Assembly (NCBI GenBank): GCA_024404145.1
Contig: JAKSQK010000010.1
Coordinates: forward strand, 1 to 55,902
Direction: 5' to 3'
Source: Clostridia bacterium
Lineage (GTDB): Bacteria; Bacillota; Clostridia; Oscillospirales; Acutalibacteraceae
Length of the DNA stretch: 55,902 nt
Within the stretch, counting starts at the first letter, position 1; each line of letters starts with the position of its first letter. This document shows, piece by piece, positions 1 through 11,294 of this stretch. The notes beneath the pieces are model-generated. The model worked only from the letters and a program-made list of their open reading frames with translations. It did not search any database and was not told where the DNA came from. The position numbers and the translations under genes are program-made.

Positions 1-1
1 A

Positions 2-1207
2 TTATATTTTAGAGCCCTTTGCACCCTTAGAGCCAAAAGAAACTCCCGAAAGAATATTTGTATCAATTGTAAATGTCAGGTTATCCCTTGTTCTCTGCCT
101 TTTGAAAGCGATTTCAACGAGTTCGTCAAGCATATCGGTATATTTAAGACCGGTTGCTTCCCAAAGATAAAAAGCGAGGGAACCGGGGATAGTGTTTATT
201 TCGTTCGCATAAACCTTGTTGTTATCTTCGGTGTCCATAAGATAGTCAATTCTGACAACACCCGAGCAACCCATAGTTTTGAAAATTTTGCAGGAAATAT
301 CCCTTATTTCTTCGGATTTTTCTTCCGAAATATCGGCGGGGATTTTTCTGCCTAACGATGCCATACCTTTGCTTGGGCCCTCCTGCTTTGAGCCCTTTGA
401 GCCGCCTAAATATTTATCCTTATACGAAAGAATTTCGTCATGCATAAACGGTTCTTCGCAGACCGATGCTTTGCAGTCGTCGGCATCGCCTAAAACAGAG
501 CAGTTTATTTCTCTTAGTCCTGTTATGGCTTTTTCGGCGAGGATTTTATCGCCGAAAGAAACGGCAAGGTCAACGGCATCAATAAGTTCTTCTCTTGATT
601 TAACTTTTGTTATGCCGACACTTGAACCTAAATTTACAGGTTTTATTATAAGCGGAAAACCTATTTTATCGGCGATTTTATCGACAATTTTTTCTTTTTC
701 CAAAAGGTATTCTCTTGCTCTGAAAGTAAAGCACGGCAATGTTGGAAGACCGGCATTCAAAAGCACATCCTTAAACACCGATTTATCCATACCTACGGCA
801 GCCGAAACGATATCGCAACTGATATACGGAAGTCCTAAAAACTCAAAATATCCCGCCATTGTTCCGTCTTCGCAGTTGGTACCGTGAACAATGGGAAAAG
901 CAAGGTCGATTAAAACATCTTTTTTCTTTGAAAACAAAGAAGAGTTCAGATAGTGCATTAAAACGCCGTCTTTGCTTTTTAGGAAAGTTACCTCGTTTGC
1001 ATCGCTTATCAGTTTATCTGTTTTCTGAAAGTTTTCGATTTCAAAAAGGTTATCGCCCGTAAACATAGTTCCGTTTTTATCAACATAAACGGGAATTATA
1101 TCGTATTTGTTTCTGTTTATGCTTTTCATCGCCTGAACGGCGGAAATAATTGAAACTTCGTGCTCAACCGAGCGACATCCGAAAAATACGGCAATTTTTG
1201 TTTTCAT
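2..1207 (-). CDS. ddl: D-alanine--D-alanine ligase
   Basis: ATP-grasp ligase that joins two D-alanines for the peptidoglycan stem peptide in the cytoplasm. The 401-residue product begins with the family's EHEVSIISA motif, has the GSSVGITKV loop in the middle and ends its catalytic domain with NEINTIPGS, which holds metal and D-Ala ligands. It is longer than the usual ~350 residues because of a Gly/Ser/Lys insertion in the omega loop near residues 267-280 and a basic Gly/Ser/Lys tail. Both extras are encoded by 9-nt tandem repeats. It lies 14 nt downstream of murF in the same direction, and the stop codon is inside the window. Whether it makes D-Ala-D-Ala or another depsipeptide cannot be settled from the motifs I can read; D-Ala-D-Ala is the default. 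Confidence 0.93.
   Translation of the reverse strand: MKTKIAVFFGCRSVEHEVSIISAVQAMKSINRNKYDIIPVYVDKNGTMFTGDNLFEIENFQKTDKLISDANEVTFLKSKDGVLMHYLNSSLFSKKKDVLIDLAFPIVHGTNCEDGTMAGYFEFLGLPYISCDIVSAAVGMDKSVFKDVLLNAGLPTLPCFTFRAREYLLEKEKIVDKIADKIGFPLIIKPVNLGSSVGITKVKSREELIDAVDLAVSFGDKILAEKAITGLREINCSVLGDADDCKASVCEEPFMHDEILSYKDKYLGGSKGSKQEGPSKGMASLGRKIPADISEEKSEEIRDISCKIFKTMGCSGVVRIDYLMDTEDNNKVYANEINTIPGSLAFYLWEATGLKYTDMLDELVEIAFKRQRTRDNLTFTIDTNILSGVSFGSKGAKGSKI
8..34 (-). repeat. 9-nt tandem repeat encoding the basic Ddl tail
   Basis: Three imperfect 9-nt units (8-16, 17-25, 26-34) read on the minus strand as GSK-GAK-GSK just before the stop codon. A perfect two-unit copy of the same 9-mer lies at 386-403 inside the gene, in the omega-loop insertion. 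The similarity of the two sites suggests local slippage or copying within the gene. Confidence 0.7.
386..403 (-). repeat. Two perfect 9-nt repeat units in ddl
   Basis: The units at 386-394 and 395-403 are identical and encode GSKGSK in the omega-loop insertion of Ddl. They resemble the three-unit repeat at the 3' end of the same gene. Confidence 0.7.
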
Positions 1208-1221
1208 AAATAAAGACCTCT

Positions 1222-2796
1222 TTAATTCAAATAATTATCGGGCAAATCGTTTTCGAGCAGACAAACGCTCATTTTATCGCAAAGAGGAGTATAAACCCCC
1301 ATTGCTTCCTTAAAACTTGACACAACATAAACATTGTCTTTGTTAAAATCGGTATTGTTTATGGCATCCATCATCGGCTTAGAGCGTTTTTTTCCAACAA
1401 GAATTATTATATCACAATATTTTGTTGCTTCAAGTCCGAGATTATAGTTTGCCTCATATTCCTTATCTCCGAGTTCAATAAGCCCCGGAGTTATAACCGT
1501 TTTTTTGTAACCCTCGAAATTTCCGAGCGTTCTTACCGCTTCAAGACAGCCAACAGGATTTGAATTATAGGCATCGTCAATTAAAAGAGAACCGTTGGCG
1601 AAATTTTTGAGTTCAAGGCGATGCTCGGTAGGTTTAAGGGACGAAACGGCAACCCTTATATCGTTTTCGCCGACACCTAATTTATATGCAAGAGCCGAAG
1701 CGGCTAAAATATCAAAAATACTGTGAATACCCAAAAGTTTTGTTGTAATAGGGATAATGCTGCCATCTAAAATCAAATCGAAGGCGGAGCCGAAAGCATT
1801 TTGTTTTATGTTTTCAACCCGGTAGTTTTCTTTGCCGCCGAAAAGAATAAGCGACTTATCGTTTTTATCGTAGCGCTTTAATATGTCCTCGCTTTCGGCG
1901 CTTATAAAGGTAAATCCGTTATTTGCCGCAACTTCTTTTGCAAGTTCAAACTTAGTTTTGAAAACATTGTCGGTGTTTTTGAAAGTATCAAGATGTTGCG
2001 CTCCTACCGAGGTTATTATTCCGTAACGGGGGTGGGCAATATCGCAAATTTCCTTTATATCGCCTATGTTTTTTGCGCCCATTTCGCAGATAAACATTTT
2101 TGTATTCGGTTTTAGGTTTTCTCTTACAGTCCTTACAACTCCCATCGGCGTATTATAACTTTGCGGAGTACAAACCGTATTGTATTTTTCACTTAAAATT
2201 CTGTTAAGGATAAATTTTGTTGTAGTTTTTCCGAAACTTCCCGTAATGCCGATAACCGTAAGGTCCTCTGCGGATTTCAAAATCTTTTTTGCATCATTTA
2301 TATAGTAAGATGTTACGGTCTTTTCAACGGGAAAGGTTATTATAAAAGAGAGCAAAACGATTACGGGAGAAATAAAGGAAACAAGAGCCAAAATCATAAA
2401 GCAGATTTGGGCGCTAAGTCCTCCCGAAAACGACATCGGTATAATTAAAGCAGCTCCGATAAAAAGCGCCGCCGCAAAAAGGCGCTTAACACGGGCAGTT
2501 ACAACTAATTTTTTTATTGATTTTTTATGCGTTTTTATGCAAAGAATAAGGCGAATTGCAAAAACCGCCCCGCTTAAAATAACACAGAGTAAATATTTTT
2601 CGGCGAGATATAAAAATGAGTTTATGCAATAGCCGAAAGCGAGAAAGGTAATAAAGGTCATAAAACTTTCGTAAACCCATTTAAGGTATCTTGACGGGAA
2701 ATATGAGTTTTGCTGAAACATTTGGAACTGCCTTACAAGAGAGCAGACTGCCGAGCCAAACAACAAAACTGCCGAAACAATAATCAAACCAGACAT
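1222..2796 (-). CDS. murF: UDP-MurNAc-tripeptide--D-Ala-D-Ala ligase with membrane N-terminus (MurF)
   Basis: Adds D-Ala-D-Ala, the product of the next gene, to the UDP-MurNAc tripeptide. The C-terminal two thirds is a Mur ligase: P-loop GSFGKTTT at about residues 186-193, then the YNTPMGV and EMGAKNIGDI segments, and DDAYNSNP in the C-terminal domain. The first ~155 residues are unusual: about five hydrophobic segments (roughly 3-21, 44-62, 67-87, 105-122, 128-155) that soluble E. coli-type MurF lacks, so this enzyme should sit on the inner face of the membrane. The 524-residue length is explained by that extension. It is 9 nt downstream of the hydrolase gene and 14 nt upstream of ddl, so the three are probably one transcript. 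Confidence 0.9.
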   Translation of the reverse strand: MSGLIIVSAVLLFGSAVCSLVRQFQMFQQNSYFPSRYLKWVYESFMTFITFLAFGYCINSFLYLAEKYLLCVILSGAVFAIRLILCIKTHKKSIKKLVVTARVKRLFAAALFIGAALIIPMSFSGGLSAQICFMILALVSFISPVIVLLSFIITFPVEKTVTSYYINDAKKILKSAEDLTVIGITGSFGKTTTKFILNRILSEKYNTVCTPQSYNTPMGVVRTVRENLKPNTKMFICEMGAKNIGDIKEICDIAHPRYGIITSVGAQHLDTFKNTDNVFKTKFELAKEVAANNGFTFISAESEDILKRYDKNDKSLILFGGKENYRVENIKQNAFGSAFDLILDGSIIPITTKLLGIHSIFDILAASALAYKLGVGENDIRVAVSSLKPTEHRLELKNFANGSLLIDDAYNSNPVGCLEAVRTLGNFEGYKKTVITPGLIELGDKEYEANYNLGLEATKYCDIIILVGKKRSKPMMDAINNTDFNKDNVYVVSSFKEAMGVYTPLCDKMSVCLLENDLPDNYLN

Positions 2797-2805
2797 AATC
2801 TTCTC

Positions 2806-3570
2806 CTATTTAATAAATTCACGAAGTATGGCATGTGCTTCATACGGTCTTTCGCAGAAAGAATAATGCCCTGTACCTTTAATAACGCAAAGTCCCGCAT
2901 CGGGAATAAGTTTTTCTATGATTTTTGCGTCGGAAAGCGGAGTAGCGGTGTCATTTTCGCCCCAAATAAGAAGCGAAGGACATTTGATATCGGGCAAAAT
3001 ATCCCGTAAATCGGTGTTGACAAGGGAAACGAGCGTTTTGCGCAGAACGGGCGGTGCCGCAATATAGTCGGCAGAGCCGAAACGCCTTCTTGCTCTGTTT
3101 AGAAGTTCTACCGAGAAAGTGTTTATTATCGGCAAAGACAAAACTTTTTTAATGAACTTAAAAGTTGCAATTTTAATTTTTTGAGAGGTTGTTTTTACGG
3201 GGATTAAACCCGCAGAATCGAGAAGAACAATTTTCGGCGGATTTAACAGTCGGTTTGCCGTAAGATTAAGCGCAACCCTTCCGCCATGCGAATGGCCTAT
3301 CAAAATGGGGTTGTCAAGCCCTGTTTTTTTGCAAAAATCCAAAACAAGACGGCAGTAGTCATCAAGGTTCCAGGGGGTTGCCATAACTTCGCTGTTTCCG
3401 CAGCCCGGAAAATTAAGCGCAACAAGACGGCAACGGTCGGAGAGGGCGTTCATAATACCCTTATAAACATCATAAGAAGAACCCCAGCCATGAAGCAATA
3501 ATACGGGGATACCGTCCTTTTTTCCGCATTCAACATATTCTGTTTTCAAACCGTTTATCTCTTCAAACAC
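2806..3570 (-). CDS. Alpha/beta hydrolase
   Basis: A 254-residue hydrolase of the alpha/beta fold. The sequence shows the oxyanion-loop HGWGSS near residue 27, the nucleophile elbow GHSHGG, an acid in the WGENDTATP segment and a terminal histidine in GTGHYSF, so the Ser-Asp-His triad is complete. No signal peptide is seen, so it should be cytoplasmic. The start is GTG with a GGAGGGA ribosome site about 7 nt upstream. It is first in a likely operon with murF and ddl. The substrate is unknown; a role in cell-wall or lipid metabolism is only suggested by its neighbours. Confidence 0.85.
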   Translation of the reverse strand: MFEEINGLKTEYVECGKKDGIPVLLLHGWGSSYDVYKGIMNALSDRCRLVALNFPGCGNSEVMATPWNLDDYCRLVLDFCKKTGLDNPILIGHSHGGRVALNLTANRLLNPPKIVLLDSAGLIPVKTTSQKIKIATFKFIKKVLSLPIINTFSVELLNRARRRFGSADYIAAPPVLRKTLVSLVNTDLRDILPDIKCPSLLIWGENDTATPLSDAKIIEKLIPDAGLCVIKGTGHYSFCERPYEAHAILREFIK

Positions 3571-3608
3571 TGCAAATCCCTCCGAATTTACAATTCTATA
3601 TAGTAAGT

Positions 3609-3637
3609 ATTATAACAAACATTACCTTAAATTAGAA
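3609..3637 (-). promoter_or_regulatory. Extended -10 promoter for hydrolase-murF-ddl
   Basis: On the minus strand TATAAT (3614-3609) is preceded by TG plus one base, an extended -10. The -35 at 3637-3632 is TTCTAA, a weak match, with a 17-bp spacer. It lies about 40 nt upstream of the hydrolase start. Confidence 0.45.
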
Positions 3638-3666
3638 GACTTTTTTTGAGATTTGTAAAAAAAGTC
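3638..3666. repeat. AT-rich inverted repeat between divergent promoters
   Basis: A perfect 10-bp inverted repeat, GAC followed by seven T and its complement, with a 9-nt loop. It lies between the leftward hydrolase promoter and the rightward rpoB promoter. It could be a protein-binding site or simply AT-rich spacer. Confidence 0.35.
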
Positions 3667-3687
3667 ATTCAAGCCGCAAAAAAATGC

Positions 3688-3716
3688 TTGACTTTTGCTT
3701 TTTTTAGGTATATAAT
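3688..3716 (+). promoter_or_regulatory. Sigma-A promoter of rpoBC
   Basis: TTGACT (3688-3693), 17-bp spacer, TATAAT (3711-3716). Transcription would begin near 3723 and leave a leader of about 139 nt before rpoB. This shows rpoBC can be transcribed independently of any rplJL operon. Confidence 0.85.
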
Positions 3717-3861
3717 CAAAAATTACTAATGGATGATGGGGGATTTTGCGCCTTTTTTTCAAAAACACCTTTATTTTTTACGGCAAAAAGCACAAAATTA
3801 TTCGTCAAAACTTGCGTTTTTTCGCATTATTTTATATTTTTATAGGAGTGATTTTCAACCT

Positions 3862-6800
3862 ATGAAGAAAACAGATATGGTCAAGCCCATTCGCTTAGGC
3901 AAAAACGAGCGTATGACCTTCTCAAAAATCAATGAAGTTATTGATATGCCTAACCTTATTGAAATTCAGAAGGATTCTTATGCGTGGTTCGTCGGCGACG
4001 GACTTAAAGAAGTTTTTGCCGATATGGACCCGATTACCGATTACAGCGGTAATTTGGAGTTGACTTTTGTAGACTATCGTATCGACGAAACGCCGAAATA
4101 CGATATTGCCGAATGTAAGGCAAGAGATACAACATATTCCGCTCCGCTTCGTGTAACGGCGCGTCTTGAAAACAAAGAGACCGGCGAAATCAAGGAAAGC
4201 GAAGTGTTTATGGGTGATTTCCCGCTTATGACCGCTTCGGGAACCTTCGTAATAAACGGTGCCGAAAGAGCTATTGTTTCTCAGCTTGTTCGTTCTCCGG
4301 GCGTTTATTATGCCGAGAAGGCAGATGAGAAAACCGGTAAGAGATTATTTTCTTCTACCATTATTCCGAACCGTGGCGCATGGCTTGAATATGAAACAAG
4401 CGTAAATGATATATTATATGTACGCATTGATAAGAACAGAAAACTCCCGATAACTACATTTATAAGAGCGCTCGGCATTGAAACAAATCAGGCAATTCGT
4501 GAACTTTTAGGCGATGACAACCGTCTTGCCGCAACGCTTGAAATAGACGAAACAAAGAACAGCGAAGATGCACTTATAGAAGTATATAAGAAACTTCGCC
4601 CGAGTGAGCCCGTTACCATTGAGGGTGCAAAAACATATCTTGAACAGTTGTTTTTCGATGTTCACCGTTATGACCTTTCGAGGGTTGGAAGATATAAATA
4701 CAATAAGAAACTTGCTCTCGGCAACCGCATTAAAGGAAAGGTTATTTCCCGCGTTGTAGCCGACCCGTTGACCGGCGAAATCATTGCCGAGCCCGATACG
4801 GTTGTTACGAAGGAATTGGCAGAACTTATCGAGAAAAAAGGTGTTCTCGAAGTTTATGTCAATGTTCAGGACTTTGAAGGCAACATAACAGAAGTCAAGA
4901 TTCTTTCAAACGGAATGGTAAATCTTGCCGACTTCGTTGATTTTACAAATGAGGAACTTCTTGACCTTGATAAAAAAGGTATCAATGAAATGGTATCTTT
5001 CAAAGTTTTGCGTGAAATTCTTGATGAAAATTCTGATAAAGAAGCAATTAAACAGGCGCTTATAGAAGGTGCCGATGCTTTAATTCCGAAGCATATCGTT
5101 ATCGACGATATTTTTGCCTCGGTTAACTATTTCCTCGGTTTGCCCCACGAAGTCGGAAATGTTGATGATATCGACCATTTGGGCAACCGTCGCATAAGAA
5201 GCGTAGGCGAACTTTTACAAAATCAGTTCCGTATCGGTTTCAGCCGTATGGAAAGGGTTGTAAGAGAAAAGATGAATCTTCAAGCGCAGGATGCCGAGAA
5301 TATTACTCCGCAGGCGCTTATAAACATCCGTCCGGTTGTTGCCGCTGTTAAGGAATTTTTCGGTTCTTCTCCGCTTTCTCAGTTTATGGACCAGACCAAC
5401 CCGCTTTCCGAACTTACCCATAAGCGCCGTTTATCGGCTCTCGGTCCCGGCGGTTTGTCGAGAGACAGAGCGTCTTTCGAAGTTCGAGATGTTCACTATA
5501 CCCATTATGGCCGTATGTGTCCTATCGAAACACCGGAAGGTCCTAATATCGGTCTTATCTCTTATTTGGCAACCTATGCCAAAATCAATAAATACGGTTT
5601 CATCGAAGCTCCTTTCAGAAAGGTAGACGGCGAAACCGGCCGTGTTCTCGACGAGGTTGTTTATATGACTGCCGACGAAGAGGACGATTATGTTGTAGCA
5701 CAGGCAAACGAGCCGCTTGATGAAAAGGGATATTTTGTTCGCTCAAAGGTAAATGCCCGTTACAGAGACGGCTTCCAGGAAATTGAAGCTTCAAGAGCCG
5801 ACTTTATGGATGTTTCGCCTAAAATGGTAGTATCGGTTGCTACTGCTATGATTCCGTTCCTTGAAAACGACGATACCAACCGTGCTTTGATGGGCTCAAA
5901 CATGCAGAAACAGGCAGTTCCGCTTCTTAAACCCGAAAACCCCATTGTTGCAACCGGTATGGAATATAAAGCCGCTGTTGACTCGGGTGTTGTTGTTTTG
6001 GCCCGTCGCTCGGGTGTTGTTACATTCGTAAGCGCCGATTTAATCAAAGTCCGTGCCAAAAACGGCGAAATCGACGAATATGACCTTATTAAATTTACCC
6101 GTTCCAACCATGGAACTTGCATAAACCAGCGTCCTATCGTTTCGGTAGGCGAAAAGGTAAACGAAAAGGATGTTATTGCCGACGGCCCCGCAACATCAAA
6201 CGGCGAAATTTCGCTCGGCAGAAATGCTCTCATAGGATTTATGACCTGGGAAGGTTACAACTATGAGGATGCTGTTTTGCTTAACGAAAAACTTGTCCGT
6301 GAAGATATGTACACATCAATTCATATAGAAGAATATGAACTTGAATCCCGTGATACAAAGTTAGGGCCCGAAGAAATTACCCGTGATATCCCGAATGTCG
6401 GCGAAGATGCGCTAAAAGACCTCGATGAAAGAGGTATAATCCGCATCGGTGCCGAAGTAACTGCCGGAGATATCCTTGTAGGTAAAGTAACTCCTAAGGG
6501 CGAAACCGAACTTACGGCAGAAGAAAGACTTCTCCGTGCTATTTTCGGTGAAAAAGCAAGAGAAGTAAGAGATACTTCGCTTCGTGTTCCTCACGGCGAA
6601 TACGGTACAATAGTTGATGTTAAGGTCTTTACCCGTGAAAACTCATCGGAATTAAGCCCCGGCGTCAATGTAGTTGTCCGTTGCTATATTGCTCAGAAGC
6701 GCAAGATTTCTGTCGGCGATAAAATGGCAGGACGCCACGGAAACAAGGGTGTTGTATCCCGTATTCTTCCGAGCGAAGATATGCCGTTCTTACCCGACGG

Positions 6801-7590
6801 TACTCCGCTTGATATCGTTCTTAACCCGCTCGGCGTTCCTTCCCGTATGAATATAGGACAGGTTCTTGAAGTTCATTTGGGATATGCTGCAAAAGCGCTC
6901 GGTTGGAACATTTGCACTCCGGTATTTGACGGCGCCCACGAAGCAGATATCAGAGAATGCTTCAAGATGGCGGATATGCCGGAAGACGGTAAGGTTCAGC
7001 TTTACGACGGCAGAACCGGTGAGCCGTTTGATAACAGAGTAACCGTTGGTTATATGTATTACCTTAAACTTCATCATCTTGTTGATGATAAAATTCATGC
7101 CCGTTCAACCGGTCCGTATTCTCTTGTTACTCAGCAGCCGTTAGGCGGTAAAGCGCAGTTCGGCGGTCAGCGTTTCGGAGAAATGGAAGTTTGGGCGCTT
7201 GAAGCATACGGTGCCGCTTATACGCTTCAAGAAATCTTAACCGTTAAGTCGGACGATGTTGTCGGCAGAGTTAAGACCTATGAAGCTATTGTTAAGGGAC
7301 AAAATGTTCCGAAAGCCGGTATCCCCGAATCGTTTAAGGTTCTTATAAAAGAGTTACAGTCTTTATCGCTCGATGTTAAGGTTCTTGATAACGAAGGCGA
7401 AGAGGTTGACCTTAAACAGAAGTTTGAAGACGATGAAGATATCGGTCTTAACATTCCCGCCGTTTCAGAGGAGATGGGAAGCTCGATGTCGAACGATAAT
7501 GAATTCGTTGACAGCGGTTTCGGTCTTGAAGACGAAAACGGCGATGCGATAGAACTTGGCGGCGAAGAAGTACTCGCCGAAGAAGAATAA
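3862..7590 (+). CDS. rpoB: DNA-directed RNA polymerase subunit beta
   Basis: The 1242-residue beta subunit of RNA polymerase. The rifampicin pocket is intact: [18 protein letters not shown] followed by LSALGPGGL carries the Asp, His and Ser equivalents of E. coli D516, H526 and S531. The [12 protein letters not shown] and [18 protein letters not shown] segments are also present. The tail is acidic, ending in LAEEE. The frame is open 43 codons further upstream, but the ATG at 3862 follows an AGGAG and begins the conserved part; the upstream stretch is low-complexity and probably untranslated leader. It is 17 nt ahead of rpoC. rplJL, the usual upstream neighbours in Firmicutes, are absent and replaced by divergent cell-wall genes. 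Confidence 0.98.
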   Translation: MKKTDMVKPIRLGKNERMTFSKINEVIDMPNLIEIQKDSYAWFVGDGLKEVFADMDPITDYSGNLELTFVDYRIDETPKYDIAECKARDTTYSAPLRVTARLENKETGEIKESEVFMGDFPLMTASGTFVINGAERAIVSQLVRSPGVYYAEKADEKTGKRLFSSTIIPNRGAWLEYETSVNDILYVRIDKNRKLPITTFIRALGIETNQAIRELLGDDNRLAATLEIDETKNSEDALIEVYKKLRPSEPVTIEGAKTYLEQLFFDVHRYDLSRVGRYKYNKKLALGNRIKGKVISRVVADPLTGEIIAEPDTVVTKELAELIEKKGVLEVYVNVQDFEGNITEVKILSNGMVNLADFVDFTNEELLDLDKKGINEMVSFKVLREILDENSDKEAIKQALIEGADALIPKHIVIDDIFASVNYFLGLPHEVGNVDDIDHLGNRRIRSVGELLQNQFRIGFSRMERVVREKMNLQAQDAENITPQALINIRPVVAAVKEFFGSSPLSQFMDQTNPLSELTHKRRLSALGPGGLSRDRASFEVRDVHYTHYGRMCPIETPEGPNIGLISYLATYAKINKYGFIEAPFRKVDGETGRVLDEVVYMTADEEDDYVVAQANEPLDEKGYFVRSKVNARYRDGFQEIEASRADFMDVSPKMVVSVATAMIPFLENDDTNRALMGSNMQKQAVPLLKPENPIVATGMEYKAAVDSGVVVLARRSGVVTFVSADLIKVRAKNGEIDEYDLIKFTRSNHGTCINQRPIVSVGEKVNEKDVIADGPATSNGEISLGRNALIGFMTWEGYNYEDAVLLNEKLVREDMYTSIHIEEYELESRDTKLGPEEITRDIPNVGEDALKDLDERGIIRIGAEVTAGDILVGKVTPKGETELTAEERLLRAIFGEKAREVRDTSLRVPHGEYGTIVDVKVFTRENSSELSPGVNVVVRCYIAQKRKISVGDKMAGRHGNKGVVSRILPSEDMPFLPDGTPLDIVLNPLGVPSRMNIGQVLEVHLGYAAKALGWNICTPVFDGAHEADIRECFKMADMPEDGKVQLYDGRTGEPFDNRVTVGYMYYLKLHHLVDDKIHARSTGPYSLVTQQPLGGKAQFGGQRFGEMEVWALEAYGAAYTLQEILTVKSDDVVGRVKTYEAIVKGQNVPKAGIPESFKVLIKELQSLSLDVKVLDNEGEEVDLKQKFEDDEDIGLNIPAVSEEMGSSMSNDNEFVDSGFGLEDENGDAIELGGEEVLAEEE

Positions 7591-7607
7591 CAAGGAGGGC
7601 AAAACAG

Positions 7608-10600
7608 ATGGAAAATTCAAATGAACTTGCATTCGAATCAATAAAAATCGGTCTTGCTTCTCCCGAGCAAATCAGAAGCTGGTCTCACGGCGAGGTAACC
7701 AAGCCGGAAACCATAAATTACAGAACCTTAAAGCCGGAACAGGGCGGTCTTTTCTGCGAACGCATTTTCGGGCCCCAAAAGGACTGGGAATGTCATTGCG
7801 GAAAGTATAAGCGCATTCGCTATAAAGGTAAAATCTGTGAACGCTGCGGAGTTGAAGTAACCCGAGCAAAAGTTCGCCGTGAGCGAATGGGTACTATTGA
7901 ACTTGCCGCTCCCGTATCTCATATCTGGTATTTCAAAACTATCCCTTCAAGAATGGGACTAGTTCTTAACATTTCCCCAAAAGACCTTGAACAGGTAATT
8001 TATTTCTCGCAGTATATTGTTACCGACCCCGGTACTACTCCGCTTGAAAAGAAACAGCTTTTAAGCGAAAAGCAGTACTATGATATGCGTGAAAAGTATG
8101 AAGATGACTTTAAAGCAATGATGGGTGCCGAGGCAATTAAAAAACTGCTTTGCGAAATAGACCTTGATAAAGAATGTTCATCATTAAAGGAAGAACTTGA
8201 AAATACATCGGGCCAAAAGAGAGTTAGAATTCTTAAACGCCTTGAAGTATTAGAGGCATTCCGCCAGTCGGGCAACCGCCCCGAATGGATGATTCTTGAT
8301 GTCATTCCGGTAATTCCGCCCGACCTTCGTCCTATGGTACAGCTCGACGGCGGCAGATTTGCCACTTCCGACCTTAACGACCTTTACAGAAGGGTAATAA
8401 ACCGTAATAACCGCTTGAAAAGACTTTTGGAACTTTCGGCTCCCGATATTATTATCAGGAACGAAAAGAGAATGCTCCAAGAAGCGGTTGACGCTCTCAT
8501 TGATAACGGCAGAAGAGGCAAACCGGTTACGGGCCCCAACAACCGTGCTTTGAAATCCCTTTCGGATATGCTTAAAGGTAAGCAAGGCCGTTTCCGTCAG
8601 AACCTTCTCGGTAAGCGTGTTGACTATTCCGGTCGTTCGGTTATCGTTGTAGGTCCTGAACTTAAAATGTATCAATGCGGTGTTCCGAAAGAAATGGCGC
8701 TTGAACTGTTTAAGCCGTTTGTTATGAAACGCCTTGTTGAAACTAACAAGGTAACAAATATTAAAACCGCCAGAAAGATGGTTGACCGTGCTTCGGGCGA
8801 TGTTTGGGATGCATTAGAACTTGTAATTAAAGAACATCCTGTTCTCTTAAACCGTGCTCCTACACTTCACCGACTCGGTATTCAGGCATTTGAGCCGGTT
8901 CTCGTTGAGGGTAAGGCATTAAAACTTCACCCCCTTGTTTGTACCGCATACAATGCCGACTTTGACGGCGACCAGATGGCTATCCATATTCCTTTGTCGG
9001 CAGAGGCACAGGCAGAAGCCCGTTTCTTAATGCTTGCCGCAAACAACCTTCTTAAACCGTCCGACGGTAAGCCGGTTGCAGTTCCTACTCAGGATATGGT
9101 ACTCGGTTCTTATTATTTAACCTTAGTTAAGCCCGATGAAATCGGCGCAAATAAGGTTTTCCGTGATAAAAACGAAGCTATTATGGCTTATTCCGACGGA
9201 ATTATAGGACTTCACGCTCCTATCCGTGTCCGTTTCACAAAAGAGGACGGTCAATCCCGCCTTGTTTGGTGTACAGTCGGCTTTATCATTTTCAACGAAT
9301 CAATTCCGCAGGATTTAGGATTTGTTGACAGAAACGACGATGCTCATAAATTTGACCTTGAATGGACATTCTCGCTTAAAGACCCAACTAAAAATACCGT
9401 TGAGAGTTATGACGAGATAATTCAGAATAAGGTTGGCAAGAAACAGCTCGGAAAGATTATCGACCGTTGTATTGATATTCACGGAACGAGCCGTTCTGCC
9501 ATCGTTCTTGACAATGTTAAAGCTACCGGATTTAAGTATTCAACAAAGGGCGCTATAACGGTTGCCGTTATCGATGCCGTTATTCCGCCTGTTAAGAAAG
9601 ATATTTTGGCAGATACCGAAGCTCAGATAGATAAGGTTACCAAGATGTATAAGCGAGGCCTTATTTCTAATGATGAGCGTAGCCGCCATGTTATTGAAGC
9701 TTGGAATAAGGCAACCGAAGATGTTGCCGATGCCCTTAAAGATAACCTCGATGAATTCAACCCTATCTTTATGATGGCAGATTCCGGTGCCCGTGGTTCC
9801 ATGAGCCAGATTCGTCAGCTCGCCGGAATGCGCGGACTTATCGCAAATACTGCCGGTAAGGTTATCGAAGTTCCTATCCGTGCCAACTACCGTGAAGGCC
9901 TTAATGTTCTTGAATACTTTATATCTTCTCGTGGTGCTCGTAAAGGTCTTGCCGATACGGCGCTTCGTACCGCCGACTCGGGTTACTTAACCCGTCGTCT
10001 TGTTGATGTTTCGCAGGATGTTATCGTTCGTGAAAACGACTGCGGTACAGAAGAAGGTCTTACAATTTCGGATATTAAAGACGGTAATCATATTCTTGAA
10101 ACATTAGAAGAGCGTCTTGTCGGCAGATATCTTCTTAAACCGCTTGTTGATGAAAAAACAGGCGAAGTTATCTGCGATAACGAGCATATGCTTTCAAAAG
10201 CAGATGCTAAGAGAATAGTTGATTCGGGTGTTGAAAAAATCGAAATCCGTTCAATACTCACTTGCCACTCTCACCACGGCGTTTGCCAGAAATGTTACGG
10301 CGCTAACCTTGCCGCTAATAAGCCGGTTCAAATCGGCGAAGCTGTCGGCATAGTTGCCGCTCAGTCTATCGGTGAGCCGGGTACTCAGCTTACGATGCGT
10401 ACCTTCCATACCGGCGGTATCGCATCAACCGAGGATATTACCCAAGGTCTTCCGAGAGTTGAAGAGTTGTTTGAGGCAAGAAGACCGAAGCATTGCGGAC
10501 TTATTGCAAAAATCTCGGGCAGAGTTCGTCTTGCAGAGGAAAAGAAGAGCAATGTTATCTATATAAACAACGAAGAAACAATGCAAGAGGAAAAGGTTGC

Positions 10601-11222
10601 AATTCCTTACGGTGTCCGCACTCTTGTTAATGATGGCGATTATGTAAATGCCGGAGATTCTTTGGTACCGGGCGCTAAATATCCGCAGGATATTTTGGAA
10701 GCGCAGGGTCCCGAAGCAGTTCAGGAATATATTATTGCCGAAATTCAGAATGCTTACCGTACGCAGGGTGTTGATATCAACGATAAACACATTGAGGTTA
10801 TCGTTCGTCAGATGATGAGAAAACTTTGCGTAACCGATCCCGGAGATACAACCCTTATCCAGAATGTAAGTTATGAGTATAAGGAAATTCACGATGCAAA
10901 CGAAATTGTAAAATCCCGTATTGCAGCCGGTGAAGAAGGCCTTAAACTTGCAACTTATCAGGCAACGCTACTCGGTATTACCAAGGCGTCCCTTGCTACC
11001 GAATCGTTTATGTCGGCAGCATCATTCCAGGAAACAACCCGAGTTCTTACCGAGGCCGCTATCAGGGGCAAGGTTGACCCATTGTTCGGTCTTAAAGAAA
11101 ATGTTATTATCGGTCAGTTAATTCCTGCCGGTACCGGTATGAAGGTTCCGGAGATAAACCCCATTGAGGAACCTGTAATCGAAACCGAAACAGACGAGGA
11201 ATTGGTTTTTACCGCTGAGTAA
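7608..11222 (+). CDS. rpoC: DNA-directed RNA polymerase subunit beta'
   Basis: The 1204-residue beta' subunit. The N-terminal zinc site is C62, C64, C77, C80. The catalytic NADFDGD at residues 449-455 supplies the three magnesium-binding aspartates at 451, 453 and 455. The second zinc site lies in the [13 protein letters not shown] region together with an upstream Cys. An AAGGAGGG ribosome site precedes the ATG. It is co-transcribed with rpoB. The gene is contiguous, without the large insertions seen in some lineages. Confidence 0.98.
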   Translation: MENSNELAFESIKIGLASPEQIRSWSHGEVTKPETINYRTLKPEQGGLFCERIFGPQKDWECHCGKYKRIRYKGKICERCGVEVTRAKVRRERMGTIELAAPVSHIWYFKTIPSRMGLVLNISPKDLEQVIYFSQYIVTDPGTTPLEKKQLLSEKQYYDMREKYEDDFKAMMGAEAIKKLLCEIDLDKECSSLKEELENTSGQKRVRILKRLEVLEAFRQSGNRPEWMILDVIPVIPPDLRPMVQLDGGRFATSDLNDLYRRVINRNNRLKRLLELSAPDIIIRNEKRMLQEAVDALIDNGRRGKPVTGPNNRALKSLSDMLKGKQGRFRQNLLGKRVDYSGRSVIVVGPELKMYQCGVPKEMALELFKPFVMKRLVETNKVTNIKTARKMVDRASGDVWDALELVIKEHPVLLNRAPTLHRLGIQAFEPVLVEGKALKLHPLVCTAYNADFDGDQMAIHIPLSAEAQAEARFLMLAANNLLKPSDGKPVAVPTQDMVLGSYYLTLVKPDEIGANKVFRDKNEAIMAYSDGIIGLHAPIRVRFTKEDGQSRLVWCTVGFIIFNESIPQDLGFVDRNDDAHKFDLEWTFSLKDPTKNTVESYDEIIQNKVGKKQLGKIIDRCIDIHGTSRSAIVLDNVKATGFKYSTKGAITVAVIDAVIPPVKKDILADTEAQIDKVTKMYKRGLISNDERSRHVIEAWNKATEDVADALKDNLDEFNPIFMMADSGARGSMSQIRQLAGMRGLIANTAGKVIEVPIRANYREGLNVLEYFISSRGARKGLADTALRTADSGYLTRRLVDVSQDVIVRENDCGTEEGLTISDIKDGNHILETLEERLVGRYLLKPLVDEKTGEVICDNEHMLSKADAKRIVDSGVEKIEIRSILTCHSHHGVCQKCYGANLAANKPVQIGEAVGIVAAQSIGEPGTQLTMRTFHTGGIASTEDITQGLPRVEELFEARRPKHCGLIAKISGRVRLAEEKKSNVIYINNEETMQEEKVAIPYGVRTLVNDGDYVNAGDSLVPGAKYPQDILEAQGPEAVQEYIIAEIQNAYRTQGVDINDKHIEVIVRQMMRKLCVTDPGDTTLIQNVSYEYKEIHDANEIVKSRIAAGEEGLKLATYQATLLGITKASLATESFMSAASFQETTRVLTEAAIRGKVDPLFGLKENVIIGQLIPAGTGMKVPEINPIEEPVIETETDEELVFTAE

Positions 11223-11229
11223 TTTTTTC

Positions 11230-11258
11230 TTGATTTTTATAATACTTTATGATATTAT
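11230..11258 (+). promoter_or_regulatory. Promoter of rpmE
   Basis: TTGATT (11230-11235), 17-bp spacer, TATTAT (11253-11258), with TG one base before the -10. It begins only 8 nt after the rpoC stop codon, so rpmE may be transcribed alone as well as by read-through. Confidence 0.6.
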
Positions 11259-11294
11259 CATTATGCTAATGAGTTTTGAAGGGAGTTGAATACG

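Noticed and set aside
3733..3861. 43-codon upstream extension of rpoB in frame
   Set aside because: It has no ribosome site, lies just after the promoter and its residues do not resemble any RpoB N-terminus. The ATG at 3862 with AGGAG upstream fits the family.
10425..10892. 155-codon minus-strand open frame inside rpoC, and similar long frames inside rpoB, fusA and pgk
   Set aside because: These are antisense shadows of strongly conserved genes, without ribosome sites or recognisable domains.
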